Source: Diphasiastrum complanatum
Lineage: Eukaryota > Streptophyta > Lycopodiopsida > Lycopodiales > Lycopodiaceae
Direction: 5' to 3'
Length of the DNA: 64,000 nucleotides
Assembly: GCA_029204225.1 (NCBI GenBank)
Contig: CM055092.1
Coordinates: forward strand, 21,727,669 to 21,791,668
How positions within the stretch are numbered: the first letter of the stretch is position 1; each line of letters opens with the position of its first letter. A program made the translations under genes and the position numbers. The notes under the pieces were generated by a model. The model did not search any database and was not told where the DNA came from. It saw nothing but the letters and a program-made list of their open reading frames with translations. Below, one piece after another: positions 33,923 to 46,504 of this stretch.

Positions 33923-33959
33923 AAAGACGTGGTTTTGTTGCTTATTAATGTTATAATTC

Positions 33960-36900
33960 GTGGCTTCAGTGAACTTGAAGATTGCGCACTTCTGTACAAT
34001 GTAATTCTCTACATTGTAAGCGTATAAGTCGTTTTATATGTCAATTTCGTCATCATGTTTTGAAGCATCACGTGGTTTGGTAATGTCACTGGTCCTTATG
34101 GACCGAATGTCAAATTTCTGATTGTTTGGTAATGTCACTGATCCTTATAGACCGAATGTCAAATTTCTGATTTGGGTACCAATTTGCTTACACCTGTTTT
34201 TGAACGTCAGTTGCATATGATCTTTGTGTGCGAGAATCTAGAAATTACCGAAGAGCTCAATAGTTTTGTAGGTGTCAAATGCTGATAAATTCTGAGGTTA
34301 CTCGCAAGTTTTATTGCTGTCGTTGCTTACATCTGGAACAAACTTCGCCGATGTAGGCCTGCTTATGTGACTTTTGGACGCTGACACGAGTTAGTATTTG
34401 TCAACTACGTTTAAGGCTGGTTTAATTGTATGAAAAGTCTACGTGGTGATAGAATGTGCAGAGTAGCCGCTGCACTGGTCTTTGTTTGAGCAGTTCGAGT
34501 CTCGACACAGCCTCATACCACTACTGAATTTCAAATTTTTGTGGGTAGGAAATCTTTATTTTTCTGCAACTTGGCGTGTCCTTCCTTGAATGGAAAATTT
34601 ACCCTCTAGAAATTGTGCAAGAATAAGAACTGAAGTAAATGCCTTCTGGAGGTGACGGCAAGTGCAAGCCTCAAAATAGCATGCTCTAACATCTTCCACT
34701 CTCCTAACCCTTCACATAGAGAGTGACGGGCTCGATGTGTGCCTCCCTGTGCGAGACTGTTCAGGGTGGCATTTAGCTTCTCCCCAACATGTATGCCAGC
34801 AGCACATTGAGTCTATGTAACAAGTTTAGGCACTTTTCTTTCTCCAGTGGCAACATAACACTCTTTTGAAGTTCACAATTAGCATTGTGATTTGGAATAC
34901 AAAAGCTCTGGCAATCTCATGATAGTTTATGGTCTGGAACATTTTTTTTTTTGAAAAACTCAACAGTGTATTTTTCTAGTTCAGAGGAATCAATGTGGTT
35001 AAATTTGTTATTTTAGATCTTGCTGACGTTTATCTTGGTTTGTGACAGGACGTTGTTTTTACCCCAAGGAGCACAGTATTGAGTGGCATTTGGCAGCAAC
35101 CCAAGTCACAAAAGTATGAACTTTCACGTACTCGTCAGTAGCAAATAACTGTTAAAATCTTTTTATATGTGAGTTCTCATATAAGGAGGATAACATTTGA
35201 GTAGAGCTTAATGCAGGAAACTAGAGAATTTCTAGTGAACATGAGAGAACATGAGGCTAGAAAGAATTTGTGAGTTTCAGGTTGCAGATAAGGTCTGGTA
35301 AATATATCAGCATTTGGATACTTATCATTTGAGGAGCTAAAGTTCTACGCATTTTCAGTCTGTGCATCTAGTTATCGCGGTTTGATTTGACCGTCTCTTG
35401 TATTTACTGTTGTGTATTTTAAGCGAAGGAAAAGAATTTTTTTTGTTTGGATGCTTTTACATTCTTGACATTCACTTGTGTGTTTGATTCTTCTGTTCAT
35501 ACTTTGTATAGTTCGAATCTGAACCAAAAAGGATCATATATGTATTGTCGTGGAGACATTCAATTCTAATTTGCATAAGCTATTCTTGGACCTTTGTTCG
35601 TAAAGTCCTGACTCTTTAGTGGAATATTCGATTTCTACCATCTACTTTCTTATGCATATATGCTTAAATGTTTGTATCAAAATGCATCATCTTACTCTTC
35701 TGTCTTTAGTTCCAATTGAAATATGCAATTAGAGAAGTACTTTACGAAATGTCATTGAAGGATCATCTGGAGGACATCTACAACTCCTCCACAACAATGG
35801 GCCATCAAATAGATAAATAGAGGAGTTCACGTTTTAGTTGAAAGGTAGCACCATAGAAGATAAGTCATCTTGGTTTCCAAGGGGGGCTTGAAGCTTGGAC
35901 TAAACTTTGGATGTGCCATAGAAGATAATGAGTCTGTAAGTTATGGAGAAGAGTTTTAAAGATTTATATGTAAGATGCAACAAGCTTACATTGTCTTTTA
36001 TTATACTCTCAAAGATAGCTTGCAAGCCCTCACATGCATTATGCATGCTCCAAACAAATTTTACTTCTTGTCCTTGTGCTATGAGCTTTTGTTTGTAAAC
36101 TTCTTTGGGATGACAATTATGAAATCACTGAAAAGTTTCTCCACCTACCTACCCCAATATCATGTTTTGTATCTCTTGGAATATGATGGGATAAATATTT
36201 GAACATATTATTTTCTCTAATAAGAAAGCTCTATTTTAACAGTTAAGTCTAAGAAGAAATTTCCACCTATCAAAGTGTACGTTGCATCGAATAATGGGCC
36301 TTTTCTTGGCTGTAGGTTTGATTCCTCATAATGTGAGTGATACATTTGGTATTTTTAATGAATGTGTTGTTTTTGGCTCTTGCTCTTGTGCATTTTCCAA
36401 ATAAAACATTTTGTAGCTATGTAGTTTCAAGTCTTATATTGCCATGTCGCTTGACAAACATAATTGGAAGATTGATCAATGGGTTGGGGTGGTGGTAAGT
36501 TGACAAGTGAGGCCCTCAATGGACTGTTTTAAAAGGCAATGGATTTAAGTCAACAATCTTAGCTACGCAAGCATTTCCAAGCCATGAGAAAGGATTCATT
36601 CTTGGCAAGACATTTTACAAAACTTGGGCACCTCAAAGAAGATTGTGGATCTAGAGACCCAATTTTTTATATGATAGCAAGACCTTGAGCCTTTGAGCCA
36701 AGCAAATGTAATGCTCATGATTGAGCATTTGTGGAATAGGACACATGTTGTTGCTTCTTGGAATCAAGAAAGGTGGATTAAATGAAGGCTCATCAAGAAC
36801 CAACTTGACATAGATCCGAAAAGTTGTACTAGATTCACTTAGTTTTGACGTCGAGCTTAAAAATTGGCCGTATTGCAAATCTGTTCTCACCCTCAAACTT

Positions 36901-37310
36901 GGAGTCTACGTTGTCATCCATTGGGTTTTGAAATTTTGCAAGTAGTTTTTTTGTGAGTTATGCGAGATTTTATAAAAAGAAAAGGTAGCATGCATTTGTG
37001 TACGTTATTAATATTGTTTTTTTTTGGATTCCCTTGAGAATCAAAGTCATTGTGGTGTGTGGTAAGTCTAACTTTTTGACATACATTAGACATAAACTCC
37101 TATTTGGCCATTTAAACAACGCTTTTTACTTATTTGTACATAAATGCATAAAGTGTACATAAATTGCAAATTCCTAAACCCTTAGCTATCTACACAAAGT
37201 CATTAGGGCTTTTTTAATTATTTAAATTACATGCCATTAATTTTAAAGCTTTATGGGAGTTAGAAGGGCTACATTATTGGATGCTACAATGATATGGAAC
37301 AATGTCTAGA
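33960..37310. other. Intergenic stretch
   Basis: It includes the 3' flank of the FAF-domain gene. A 'gtttggtaatgtcactg' segment is repeated at 34075 and 34123 (about 48-bp period, two units). Otherwise AT-rich DNA with no credible gene. Confidence 0.5.
35049..35119 (+). other. Possible last exon of the FAF-domain gene
   Basis: After a good acceptor (tttgtgacag|gacgtt) the phase that fits a donor after AFEG gives a short open reading GRCFYPKEHSIEWHLAATQV and then a stop at 35117-35119. This is a hypothesis; an unspliced transcript would end at 33922. Confidence 0.3.
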
Positions 37311-37311
37311 T

Positions 37312-38300
37312 ACTCGGTTCGAACCGACGAACTGGCGGTTCGAACTGGTTGATTCGATGGTATGAACCACGTTCAAATTGGTTTGCCTAGGTTCAAAACT
37401 GTTGGATCGTTCGAATCAGTTTAGGGTTTCTGTATTTTATAAGTAATCATTCAAATGAGGCAAGGCAATTACCTAGTGGAATGTAATCTTAATGGTAAAA
37501 GGATGCCACAATTAGCATCCAATGGATGGATTGTGGATACTGTTGCAAACTCCTAGACTTGGGGGTGAGCATGGATTTCCGATATGGTTAGGTATTAAGT
37601 TTGATTTCTAGACTATGGCAAACTGTATCCTATTCAATAGGTTGTACGTAGCATGTCAGGTTAGTCCTCAATGAGCCTTTAGAAGTTCAGTCTTGAGTCT
37701 TGAATCTTATAATTAGTATAGAATCCAGACGATAGCCAAGCTGGATAAATGAGATACAAAGACACATAGATAAGAGATTTGAGTTGTTTATATCTCTAGA
37801 AATATCAACGTATTGATCTAATGTCAATTCATGAAATACAAAGTCAACGTGTTAATGAGAGTCAAGATACTACACCTTAAGCTCATAGATACAAGAGACA
37901 TGCTAAGGTTTTATGCTAGGTTCAGTCCTCCTCCAATTTTAAATTCCACCTAAATGGGAGTCAAGCATATAAACTCATTTTGGTACTTGATTTTTAGATC
38001 ACGACAAACATTAGTATGGTTTTGAGATTATTTGTTTTTCCAAATTCCATTACATACATGCATGGTCTTACTCTTGATAAAAAGAAAGAAAGAGAGTAGT
38101 GTGTCCTCATAGATGAAGCTGCCCTATCTTTTCAATGGTTTACCTTTGAGAAAGGAATTTTTGTTTCCCTTGGTTGTTCTTGTTTTGGCAGATGCATCGT
38201 AGTTTTTTTTTCCAGTCCGACGGTGCGAACCGAGTCGCGCTCGTTCGAACTGGCTGGTTCGAACCACGATTTGTGGTTCGAACCGCGATTTTGTCAAACT
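37312..38300. mobile_element. Possible hAT-derived DNA with GGTTCGAAC clusters
   Basis: Clusters of GGTTCGAAC and its partial palindromes occur at 37316-37410 and, inverted, at 38218-38290. The two clusters are about 0.9 kb apart and mirror each other, as in subterminal repeats of hAT elements. No transposase is present and exact termini or target duplications are not clear. Confidence 0.4.
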
Positions 38301-38989
38301 TCGATATGGAAAAAGAGAATTACATGATGAAAGTTTCATAAAGTACAACCAATCACCAACCTATAAAAGAGAAACTTCCGGTTTTTATTAATAAAAGATG
38401 GGGAAACCCATCAGAGTACAAAGGAATGCATGTAGAAAACACACATACTCACCTTTTTCACACCAATTGATTGGCCTACACTACACTTCAATATCATTTT
38501 CAAATTAGGACCTCTACATTGTATGCACCAAGTTTGAACCTTGGCAAAATGTTATGTTTGATCGACATTGTCAACACAAAATACTATCTTTTTGCTCTTG
38601 GCAAAAACTCCATCTTAGAGATGTTGATAATACACTAATTAACAATTGGCATGCCTTTTTTAATATCCAATAACAAACTTGATATCCTTGACTAGACAAA
38701 TGAGTGTTCAAAGAGAACAATATCCTCAAACTTCCCTTGCTGGCAAGGGTTGTCTAAGGTTATCTTTGATGCATTAAGTCATTTGGTTCACAAATGTATT
38801 CAAGTATGAGCAATACAACCCTCATACTATTGAACATTGTCAAGGTTGATAAAATACAACATTTTGTGAAGAAATTTAAGAACGCATAGCACACAAGAGT
38901 TAGGATGTAATTATTATGTCTATATTGCCTTGCCATTATTACAAGCAAAGAACGAAAGTTAATGATAGTATAGTTCTTTTTTTTACACT

Positions 38990-39240
38990 TGGCAAAGATT
39001 CCCCATGCTAGAGATTTTTGTAATCCTAGTGACATTGTTTTCACTCTGCATAGTGAAATGGAATTTGATAGAGTCTTGTTTGGTCTTAGTCAAAGCTTTG
39101 GGGTGAAGAATCATAATCATGATATGTCAAAGATAAAATATGAAAAAATTAGAATAAATCCTTGTTTTTGGTGTTTAAATCATGCAAAATTCTAGTGTGA
39201 GGCTTTGGTGCTTGAAAAGTGAAGTCCCATGGCAAAGCTT
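38990..39240. repeat. Dispersed repeat C, copy 2
   Basis: Matches 24640-24850 in direct orientation. It is cut by the LTR that begins at 39259. Confidence 0.6.
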
Positions 39241-39258
39241 GGCAACTAGTATTTTTGG

Positions 39259-40191
39259 TGTCGTAAAATCGCGTGTGGGCGTGAGCGACAACGGAAGCTC
39301 GAGGATTGAGCAGCGTGTAGGAACGGAAATGCAACAGTTAGCAGCAGAATTATTCAAGTAGAAGAATTCATATAGGATGCGCAAATGAACGACACAGTAG
39401 TGAGACAAAAAATTGTACTCTGATAAATATCAACAGTGAGTACAATAGCTTGAAGTAATAACTTCAGCTTACTGAGCGTGATAACGCTGAAAGAGAGTTT
39501 CTATTAACTCAGTTAGTTCTTACATAGCTTGAATAGCTGATATATAGATTTATAAGTGTCAAAATATCTTACAAGCCTTTAATGCTATTTACGCTAGTCT
39601 TTGCATATGTACAAAGTTGGCAACCGCCAACCGCCTTTGGGATATTTGGTTGTCTAGTTGTTTTAGGGTTGCTGATAAGTTGGCGACGTTGGTCAGCCAA
39701 TGTAACAAAATGCGAAAAACCCGAAAAACCCAAAGGTGCCCTTAGACTAAAGGTTTGCAACTCCCGAAGGTGCCCTTACACTAAAGGTATGTAAATCCCT
39801 AGGGCGCCCTTAGATTCAAGGCAGCGAAGAAGGCGAAAAAGCCAAAAAGTGCCTTACACTGAACGCAGAGAAGAAGGCAAAGGTGCCTTAAACTGGCAGT
39901 GAAGAAGACGAAGGTGCCTTAGATTAAAGGCAGCGAAAAAGACAAAAAAGGAGAAGGTGCGTTAAAAATTGATTTCTAAGGCATTCTGGCCACTTGGCCA
40001 GTGTGTCGCATTTTTCGCTAAGGAGCGAAAAAGGGCGAAGAAGGAGAAGGTGCCTTAAAATGATTTCTAAGGCACAAGAAATCTCAAGGGGAAAAAATGT
40101 GAAGGCCCAAAAATATGTTGTCGGCCTTCGGTTTTTCAAAATGCTCATTAGTTGAACGATTTGTTTAAGGTTGAGCATAAGAAATATAACA
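39259..40191 (-). repeat. 3' LTR of chimeric copia element
   Basis: Plus strand from TGTCGTAAAATCG to GAAATATAACA, about 930 bp, with a polypurine tract next to its right edge. It contains short imperfect repeats of 'gaaggtgcctta' at 39719-40070. It does not resemble the 5' LTR at 41878-42902. Confidence 0.7.
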
Positions 40192-40204
40192 CTCCCCCTT
40201 AATG
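40192..40204 (-). other. Polypurine tract of the copia element
   Basis: Minus strand CATTAAGGGGGAG immediately precedes TGTTATATTTC, the LTR start. Confidence 0.75.
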
Positions 40205-41540
40205 TGGATCCTGAAAACCCTTGATTTTCAGATTTAACATATTGAGATGTTGCTCTTTTGATAGAGCCTTTGTGAAGTAATCTGCTGCCATGTAATTTGT
40301 TCTACAGAAAATCAATTCTACTTCCTTACTGTGCACTTTCTCTCTAAGGTAATGATACCTGATTTCTATATGTTTGCTTCGAGAGTGAAATCTCGTATTG
40401 AGAGAAAGCGCTATTGTGCTTTGATTGTCACAATAGATTGTTGTAGGAAGTGTTTGTGTAAGATTGAGGTCTACAAGCAGTTGCTTGAGCCAGATCTGCT
40501 CTTTGGTTGCATTTGTGGCAGCTATGTATTCAGATTCCGTTGATATATAATGCAACTGAGGTCTGTTCCCGGTTGTTCCATGAGATTGGGCCTTGGTTGT
40601 ATAAAAATACAAATCTAGAAGTTGATTTTCTGGTGTCGACATCTCTTGCCCAATCCGCATCTATGTAGGCTTCAAGGATGTTGGCAGTTTGGCTGTCTCC
40701 ATAGCAGATGTTGAGAGTTGTCGTTGCTTGGATGTACTTCATGACCTTTGTTAGCACTTTCCAATGAGCTACGCCTGGATTTGATAGGAACTGGTTGAGT
40801 GTACTGACCGAATATGCAAGGTCTGGTTGCGTGCAGATCATTGCGTACATGAGTGAGCTGATGATGCATTGAAATGGGTAGTGCTTCATCTCCTCCTTTT
40901 CTGCCTCATTTTGAGGACACTGTTTCTTTGATAGCTTTAGTCTAGGGTCGAGTGGAAAGAGACTGGATTTGTAGTTGGCCATTCCATACTTTTCCAGCAC
41001 GTTGTTGAGATATCGTTGCTGACTGATAAAGATCAGCTTGCTGGGTCGATCTCGTTGAGATTCCGAGACAATAGTGGGCTGGATCCATGTCAGTCATCTT
41101 GTATTCCTGGGCCAGCATGCATTTTGTATCCTTCATCAAATTCAGATTATTACTGAATAAGAGTGTATCAACGTAGAGAGTGATGATGATGAAGCAATCT
41201 GATACAGACTTGCAATAGACATTCGAGTGCTGAGTTTGAAATGAAACCATTCTCTATAAAAAATACGTTGATCTTCTAGAACCAGGCTCTAGGTGACTGT
41301 TTCAACCTGTAGAGTGCCTTGTGGATTTTGCATACAAGGTGTTGTTGCTTGCCATTGAGTTCGTATCCCTTTGGCTGTGTCATGTAGATTTCCTCTTCGA
41401 TGGTTCCATTGAGGAAAGCGGTCTGGACATCCATCTGGTGGACTTCAAGGTCTGTCGTGGCTGCAAAGGAGAGGAGTAGGCGAATCGACGCATGTTTTGA
41501 CGACTAGGCTAAAGGTTTCTGAATAATCGAAAGCTTTTTC
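40199..41540 (-). pseudogene. Copia pol, RT end and RNase H
   Basis: RT blocks are read from 41540 down: FDYSETFSLVVK, ALYRLKQSPRAWF (about 41290) and ITLYVDTLLFSNNLNL, where YVDD has lost one D. The connection (ISSLMYAMICTQPDLAYSVS, 40900-40830) and the RNase H STESEYIAATNATKEQIWLK to RYHYLREKVHSKEVELIF follow, and the frame ends at 40199. Several frameshifts are present. Protease, integrase and the first part of RT are missing. Confidence 0.85.
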
Positions 41541-41720
41541 ATCCTTCAGCTTCCATCTGGCGATTGCTGTGTCATATGCTTCGGGTTTCCCTTCTGCACC
41601 TGTAACAACGTTGTATAATTCTTTTGCCATTAGTATAGTTTTCATCTTAAATTTCCATAGATGGTAATTGGCTCCATCAAGCTTTTCCATGATAGGACTG
41701 GCTTTCCCTTGGGAATCCAT
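41540..41720 (-). pseudogene. Copia gag N-terminus fused to RT
   Basis: MDSQGKASPIMEKLDGANYH then WKFKMKTILMAKELYNVV is the gag N-terminal domain (LDGANYHLWK motif). At RWKLKDE it continues in frame into the RT block KAFDYSETFSLVVKT, so most of gag, protease and integrase were deleted with the frame preserved. Confidence 0.85.
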
Positions 41721-41865
41721 GTGGAAGAATTAGTCTTAGTGATAGGAGAAACTATCAGTGACTTAAGTATGAAAATCTGATACTGAAAAACACAGATCAA
41801 GAAAACAATTACTCTATCAGCTAGTAGAGTCTTGTACTGTGGAAGCTAATCAAGCTATGAGCATA

Positions 41866-41877
41866 GCTCTGATACCA
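41866..41877 (-). other. Primer-binding site, initiator tRNA-Met type
   Basis: Minus strand TGGTATCAGAGC directly follows the LTR end CCCAACA. Confidence 0.9.
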
Positions 41878-42902
41878 TGTTGGGAAGAATAGATGACGAA
41901 CACGAACGAGAAACGAACTCAAACAAGAAACGAATGAGAAACAAACTCGAACATAAAATGTTCGTGCGCAGCGGAATGAATTATTTGACTCTCTCCCTAA
42001 GCATGACTATGTCTATCTAAATGAACAGAACTTTAGTGATAGAAATCACAATCATTCTAGATTACGTAGCCAAACGTTTAATGTATGAAGTGCTAGATGA
42101 ATAATTTGTTGCGAATTGCAAGACAAATTATCTGTCGCAAATGATTCGCGAAGAGCTAGACTGTGCTCGACTAATAATTAGTTGCGAATGATTCACGAAA
42201 GACAAGACTAAAAGTTAATCATCTATTACCAGAAAGAGCAATTAGAAATATCAGAGAAAATGAAGAACAAGCATAACAATATTAACACAGATCTAAATGC
42301 AGAACCAAGAGTTGTATCAGATTAAGTATATCATGTATACAAGTTAATAATGCAGTAGAGCACAATACAATAGTGGACGAAACCGGATGCCCTACGAAGC
42401 TTATCTTTTCTGTAATGAGGAATCAAACCTCTTCTCCTGGTCTCTCTTTATCTCTTCATACATTGTTCATCTCCCGTCTCACGTCATTGAATACACAGAT
42501 GGTAATATTACCGGTGTGCAGATGTGAAAGTACAGAGTGGATGTGCTGTATGTAAGAGATCTTGGGTGGCTGCAATCGTTGTCCAATCTGTTAGCGCAAC
42601 TGCATGGGGTGAGCGTGAAAAGGGTGTGACGTCAAGTGAACGTTGGTGATGATGCAAAAAAGCATCACTCTTATGATTGGCCTTAGGATAAGATTTACCG
42701 GGTGCCTTAGCTTTTAGGGCACTTTTGACATTCAGTAAGGTAGTGTCCCCTTTTCGCTTGTCACCATTCATTCGCATTTTTTTCGTCTGTGTGAATTTGC
42801 CTGTAAAAATGCAGACTGCGTGACAACGTTAGTAAATATGCAGCATGAATGGAGGCGGATTAAAAATTGGGATTTAGGAGAGTAGAAGGAGTAAATCCAA
42901 CA
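41878..42902 (-). repeat. 5' LTR of chimeric copia element
   Basis: Plus strand from TGTTGGGAAG to AAATCCAACA, 1025 bp. Same family as the solo LTR at 15159-16132. The right flank is copia coding sequence of an older element, so this is a nested insertion. Confidence 0.88.
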
Positions 42903-43254
42903 AGGAAAGTATAAGACGTAAGTGAATGAAGATCTTCCCTTTGTTCACCTTTGTCAACATAGGTGAGTCTTGATGGCTTGGCCTTCCTTCTTGTAGATCT
43001 TCTTGGAGCACTCGGGTCTTGAGGTGGATCCTCAAGATCTTGATCACATGTAGGCTCCTCCTCAAATCTTGCAAGATCCTTGACATAAGATGGATTAGAA
43101 GCACTTTCATTCAACTTGTAGTAGTTACCTTCATCAAATGTAACATCTCTACTCACTAAAGTCTTTTTAGTGATAGGATTATAGACTCTATATCCTTTGC
43201 TATTTTCAGCATAACCAACAAAGATTCCCTTTATGGATGTAGGATCATCCTTCT
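42903..43254 (-). pseudogene. Older copia element, integrase C-terminal part
   Basis: The minus strand reads DPTSIKGIFVGYAENSKGYR then VYNPITKKTLVSRDVTFDEG, the typical block after the copia integrase. The right end is cut by the LTR starting at 43255 and the left end by the LTR at 42902. It probably belongs to the same copia family as 44480-45818. Confidence 0.82.
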
Positions 43255-43777
43255 TGTTATGTCCATGACCAGTACATAGGATACAGTATACTCCTAGTCT
43301 TGGATACACGGTACTCCAGTGAAACAAGCTGTTAGTTATGCCACGTCATACTCGACGTGACCCGAAAGTAACTAATATCCTTGTGAGGCCCAGAATACAC
43401 TAAATGGAGTTTAGACAAGGTATGAGACAGTGTATGCATGTGTAGAGTTATCAATAGTTATTCTATGAATAGTTGGTCCATGCATAGGACTCTATTCTAG
43501 GTGAATCTATGTATAGGGAACTTAGGGCTATGCATGGCTGAGTGCCTAGGATGCTTTTGGCTCTATATAATGGGTCCAAACTCGCCCTACTCCTCATCAT
43601 GGTTCTTGATTCATTTCCAGACTCTCACTATACATTCATGCTTCTTGTTCCTTGGCTTGGGGGGTGAGGCTTCTAGAGATTGATTGGATGCTTCTACTTG
43701 GTTGGGTGGTTTCTCCATAGTGTGTTATCCTTTGTGTTTGGGATTTGTAAGCAGGATCTAAGGAGCTTCCCTTATAG
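43255..43777 (+). repeat. 5' LTR of a plus-strand non-coding LTR element
   Basis: Begins TGTTATGTCCATG and ends at a PBS. A 'ctatataatggg' TATA box lies at 43561-43572. The same family starts at 52357. The left five bases are CTTCT, but the partner duplication is not found. Confidence 0.7.
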
Positions 43778-44350
43778 TGGTATCATAGCAAGGCTTACAA
43801 GTTTGAAGAGGTGGTGCTTTTTATTGGAGCTTGGTGGTATTCAACTAGTATTCTCGTCCAAGGAGAGGAGCAAGGTTGCAAGTTGGTGGATCTTCCCAAA
43901 TTCAATTTGCATGTTCCATATAAATTCGTTGTGGTTTATGAAGAATTGTGCTAGGAAATCAATTTTGGTGTCTTTTTTGGAGTTTTAGCATGTGTAGCTC
44001 AAAACTAGCTAAGGATATGAAATTTCCAGCAAGTTAATACACTTTGAAGTAGTTGAAATTCAGTTTGCATGCTGGATCTTCCCATATATTTGGATTGTAG
44101 GCTCTTTTGTGGCCAAATTTGGCTTGTTTTCCATGATTTTGGCACAAAATGGAGGGTAGAATTCAAAATCCAGCAAGTTCAGATCAATTGATTGGTTGTA
44201 ACTCTGTATATCGGATTGCATGTGGATTTGGAAAATGTTTTTGCCATTAATTTCCAATTGGGCATGGTGAAAAAACCTAGAAAGGGCTAAAATTCATGAT
44301 TTTTGCTTGTTTTTTCATAAAATTGGATGGTAGGAGGTTGTTGAACATCA
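43778..44350 (+). mobile_element. PBS and internal start of the non-coding LTR element
   Basis: TGGTATCATAGC (43778-43789) is one mismatch from the initiator-tRNA-Met site. The following about 550 bp has no long frame and resembles in texture the region after the PBS at 54088. No gag or pol is seen, so the element was probably non-autonomous; its 3' end is missing. Confidence 0.6.
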
Positions 44351-44479
44351 ATTGAAACTGGGAAAAGATGAATCATAGTCTTTTGAAGCCTTCCTAGAAC
44401 ATAGAGCCAAGAATTCTAGCAATTGGATTTGTAGGAAATAATACATTGATGCACCTCCATTAGATTCTTGAGAAAAAAA

Positions 44480-45142
44480 GTGCACATCACTATGAATGAG
44501 ATCTAATGCTTTAGTAGATCTAGTGGAAGAGTTAACAAAAGGTAGCTTGTGTGCCTTTGAAAGGCTACAAGCTTCACAACTTTTTCCACACTTTGAGAGT
44601 GTCTTTGGAAGCCCGAGAGCAAGATCCTTGGTGCATAGCATTTCCATTGATTTAAAGTTGGGATGGCCCAACCTCTTATGCCAAATCTCCACTTGATTGA
44701 GCTCCTCCTTAACCATGTTCACACTTCCAAGAAAAACATTAGCATCTAGCTTGAAAAGCCTTCCTTGCTTGAATCCTTTTACAATGCAAGTATCATTCAT
44801 CATTATGGAGCAAACACCTTGCTTAAAATGGACATCTAAACCATCATCCATCAATTGTCCTACACTTAGCAAACTCTTAGTGACGGTAGGAACATAGAGT
44901 ACATTTTGAAGATCTACTCTTTTAGAGGATCCAAGACTTAAGGGAATAGTTCCCACTCCATCTATTCTACATTCTTGATCACTTGTTGTTAGAATAGACT
45001 TTTTACAACCTACAAATGGTACAAGAGTTGAGAAAAAATCCTTTTGAAATGTCATGTGGGAGCTAGCCCCTCTATCTATCCACCATGTGTCATTGGAGTA
45101 GCTCTTGGATGTTGATGTAGATGGCATCAAGGATGAATCCAC
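44480..45142 (-). pseudogene. Older copia element, protease and pre-integrase
   Basis: The minus strand reads WWIDRGASSHMTFQKDFFST, a protease where the catalytic DSGA is DRGA, then VLYVPTVTKSLLSVGQLMDD and the HHCC finger EIWHKRLGHPNFKSMEMLCT ... CEACSLSKAHKLPF. It ends at LDLIHSDV, the first acidic residue of the integrase core. The remaining integrase is lost at the junction near 44480-44350. Confidence 0.88.
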
Positions 45143-45818
45143 TTAATCGTCCTCTCCCTCAAGGGTGAGGTTGCCTTGCTTGCTCTCTCCTTGTGCATTC
45201 TTCTTCTTGTAGCACTCGGATGCAAAGTGCCCCTTCTTTTCCATAAAAGAAGCACTTGTTCTTCTTTCCACCTTTAGAGCATGATGCTTGATCATCATTC
45301 TTGGTCTCCTTGTGTTGGATCTTCTTCTTGGACTTTGCCTTGCCTTTTCTTGAGAAGTTGGCCTTCTCATCTCCATCATGAATCTTCAAGGAACCAATCC
45401 TTTGCTTGACATGACTCTCCTCGGCCACAAGCACACTATGGAGCTTGTCAATAGAAGGTAGAGAATCTCAAATTGCAAAGCTTTGAACTAGATTGGAAAA
45501 CTCATCTCCAAGACCATTTAAGATGTTTTGCACAAGCTCATCACTACCTCTAATGCTTTGAGGAACTCTATTCCTTAGCATAAGCACTCTAGAGGTATTC
45601 TTGGATTCATAAATCTCCTTTAAGGAGTTCCAAGCCTCCTTGGCCGAGGTACAAGATGCAACTTCCTTTAGAAGCTCATTATTAACATTCATTTTAAGGC
45701 AACGTAATGCTAGCCTAGATCTTTTCTTGTACTTCACTAGATCTTGTCCTCCTTGAGGCTCTTCCTCTTCTCCAAGGACAAGATCATACAAATCTTGGAG
45801 CACTAAAAGTGACTCCAT
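45143..45818 (-). pseudogene. Older copia element, gag with zinc knuckle
   Basis: 45818-45468 holds the gag helical domain (ALRCLKMNVNNELLKEVASC, AKEAWNSLKEIYESKN). 45434-45143 holds a lysine-rich linker and a knuckle, CFFYGKEGALCIRV in one frame or with a frameshift the FASECYKKKNAQGE form. The gag N-terminal codons before 45818 are interrupted. Confidence 0.85.
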
Positions 45819-46491
45819 TCTTACTCCCCATATTGAATAATTACTTGAATTTAGCCTCTCACTAGTTTCAAGAAGAAATTGAACCCATTTTTAACTAGTA
45901 ACAAGTACAACAAATGTACTATTCAAGACTTTTCCCTATTCACTTTTTCAGAATCTAGTCTCAAGGCTACTATCTTGAATCTCTCTTAACTCAAGAAGCA
46001 AGATCTACAATGATCTTAAACCCAAAAGAAGATAGAAATCAAATTCTACAGAAACTATTTAGCTGAAAAAACTCAGATTTGACTCTTGGAAGTGCCAATG
46101 CCTTCCTATGGTGTTTAGAATGGATTTTAGCTTCACTCTTGAATAAGTTTCAAAACTCACTCTCTATAATTTGGAGGTTTAACAAACATCTAACACCATT
46201 CCACATCAAATCTATAATGAGATCAATGGATTTTCGCAAGGCAAATTACTAGTTTCACTCTTCACAACTTGTTTGAAGCACTAATATTGAAAAATCACTA
46301 AGATATGGTGAAAGTACAACTCCAGCAGCCTCTCACATGTGTGAGAAGTACACTTGAACTTTGCACACTAATTTGAGCTTCAATCTCTCAAGTAAACTAT
46401 TGGTTGCGGTCGCCCTCCTTCAAAATGATTCTAGCATTAATGCTTTTAGCAAAATGAAGTGATTTGGATCATCATCAAATCTCTTAGACTT

Positions 46492-46504
46492 GGCTCTGAT
46501 ACCA
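46492..46504 (-). other. Primer-binding site of the older copia element
   Basis: Minus strand TGGTATCAGAGCC, perfect to the initiator-tRNA-Met site, next to the LTR end GTTGACA. Confidence 0.9.
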
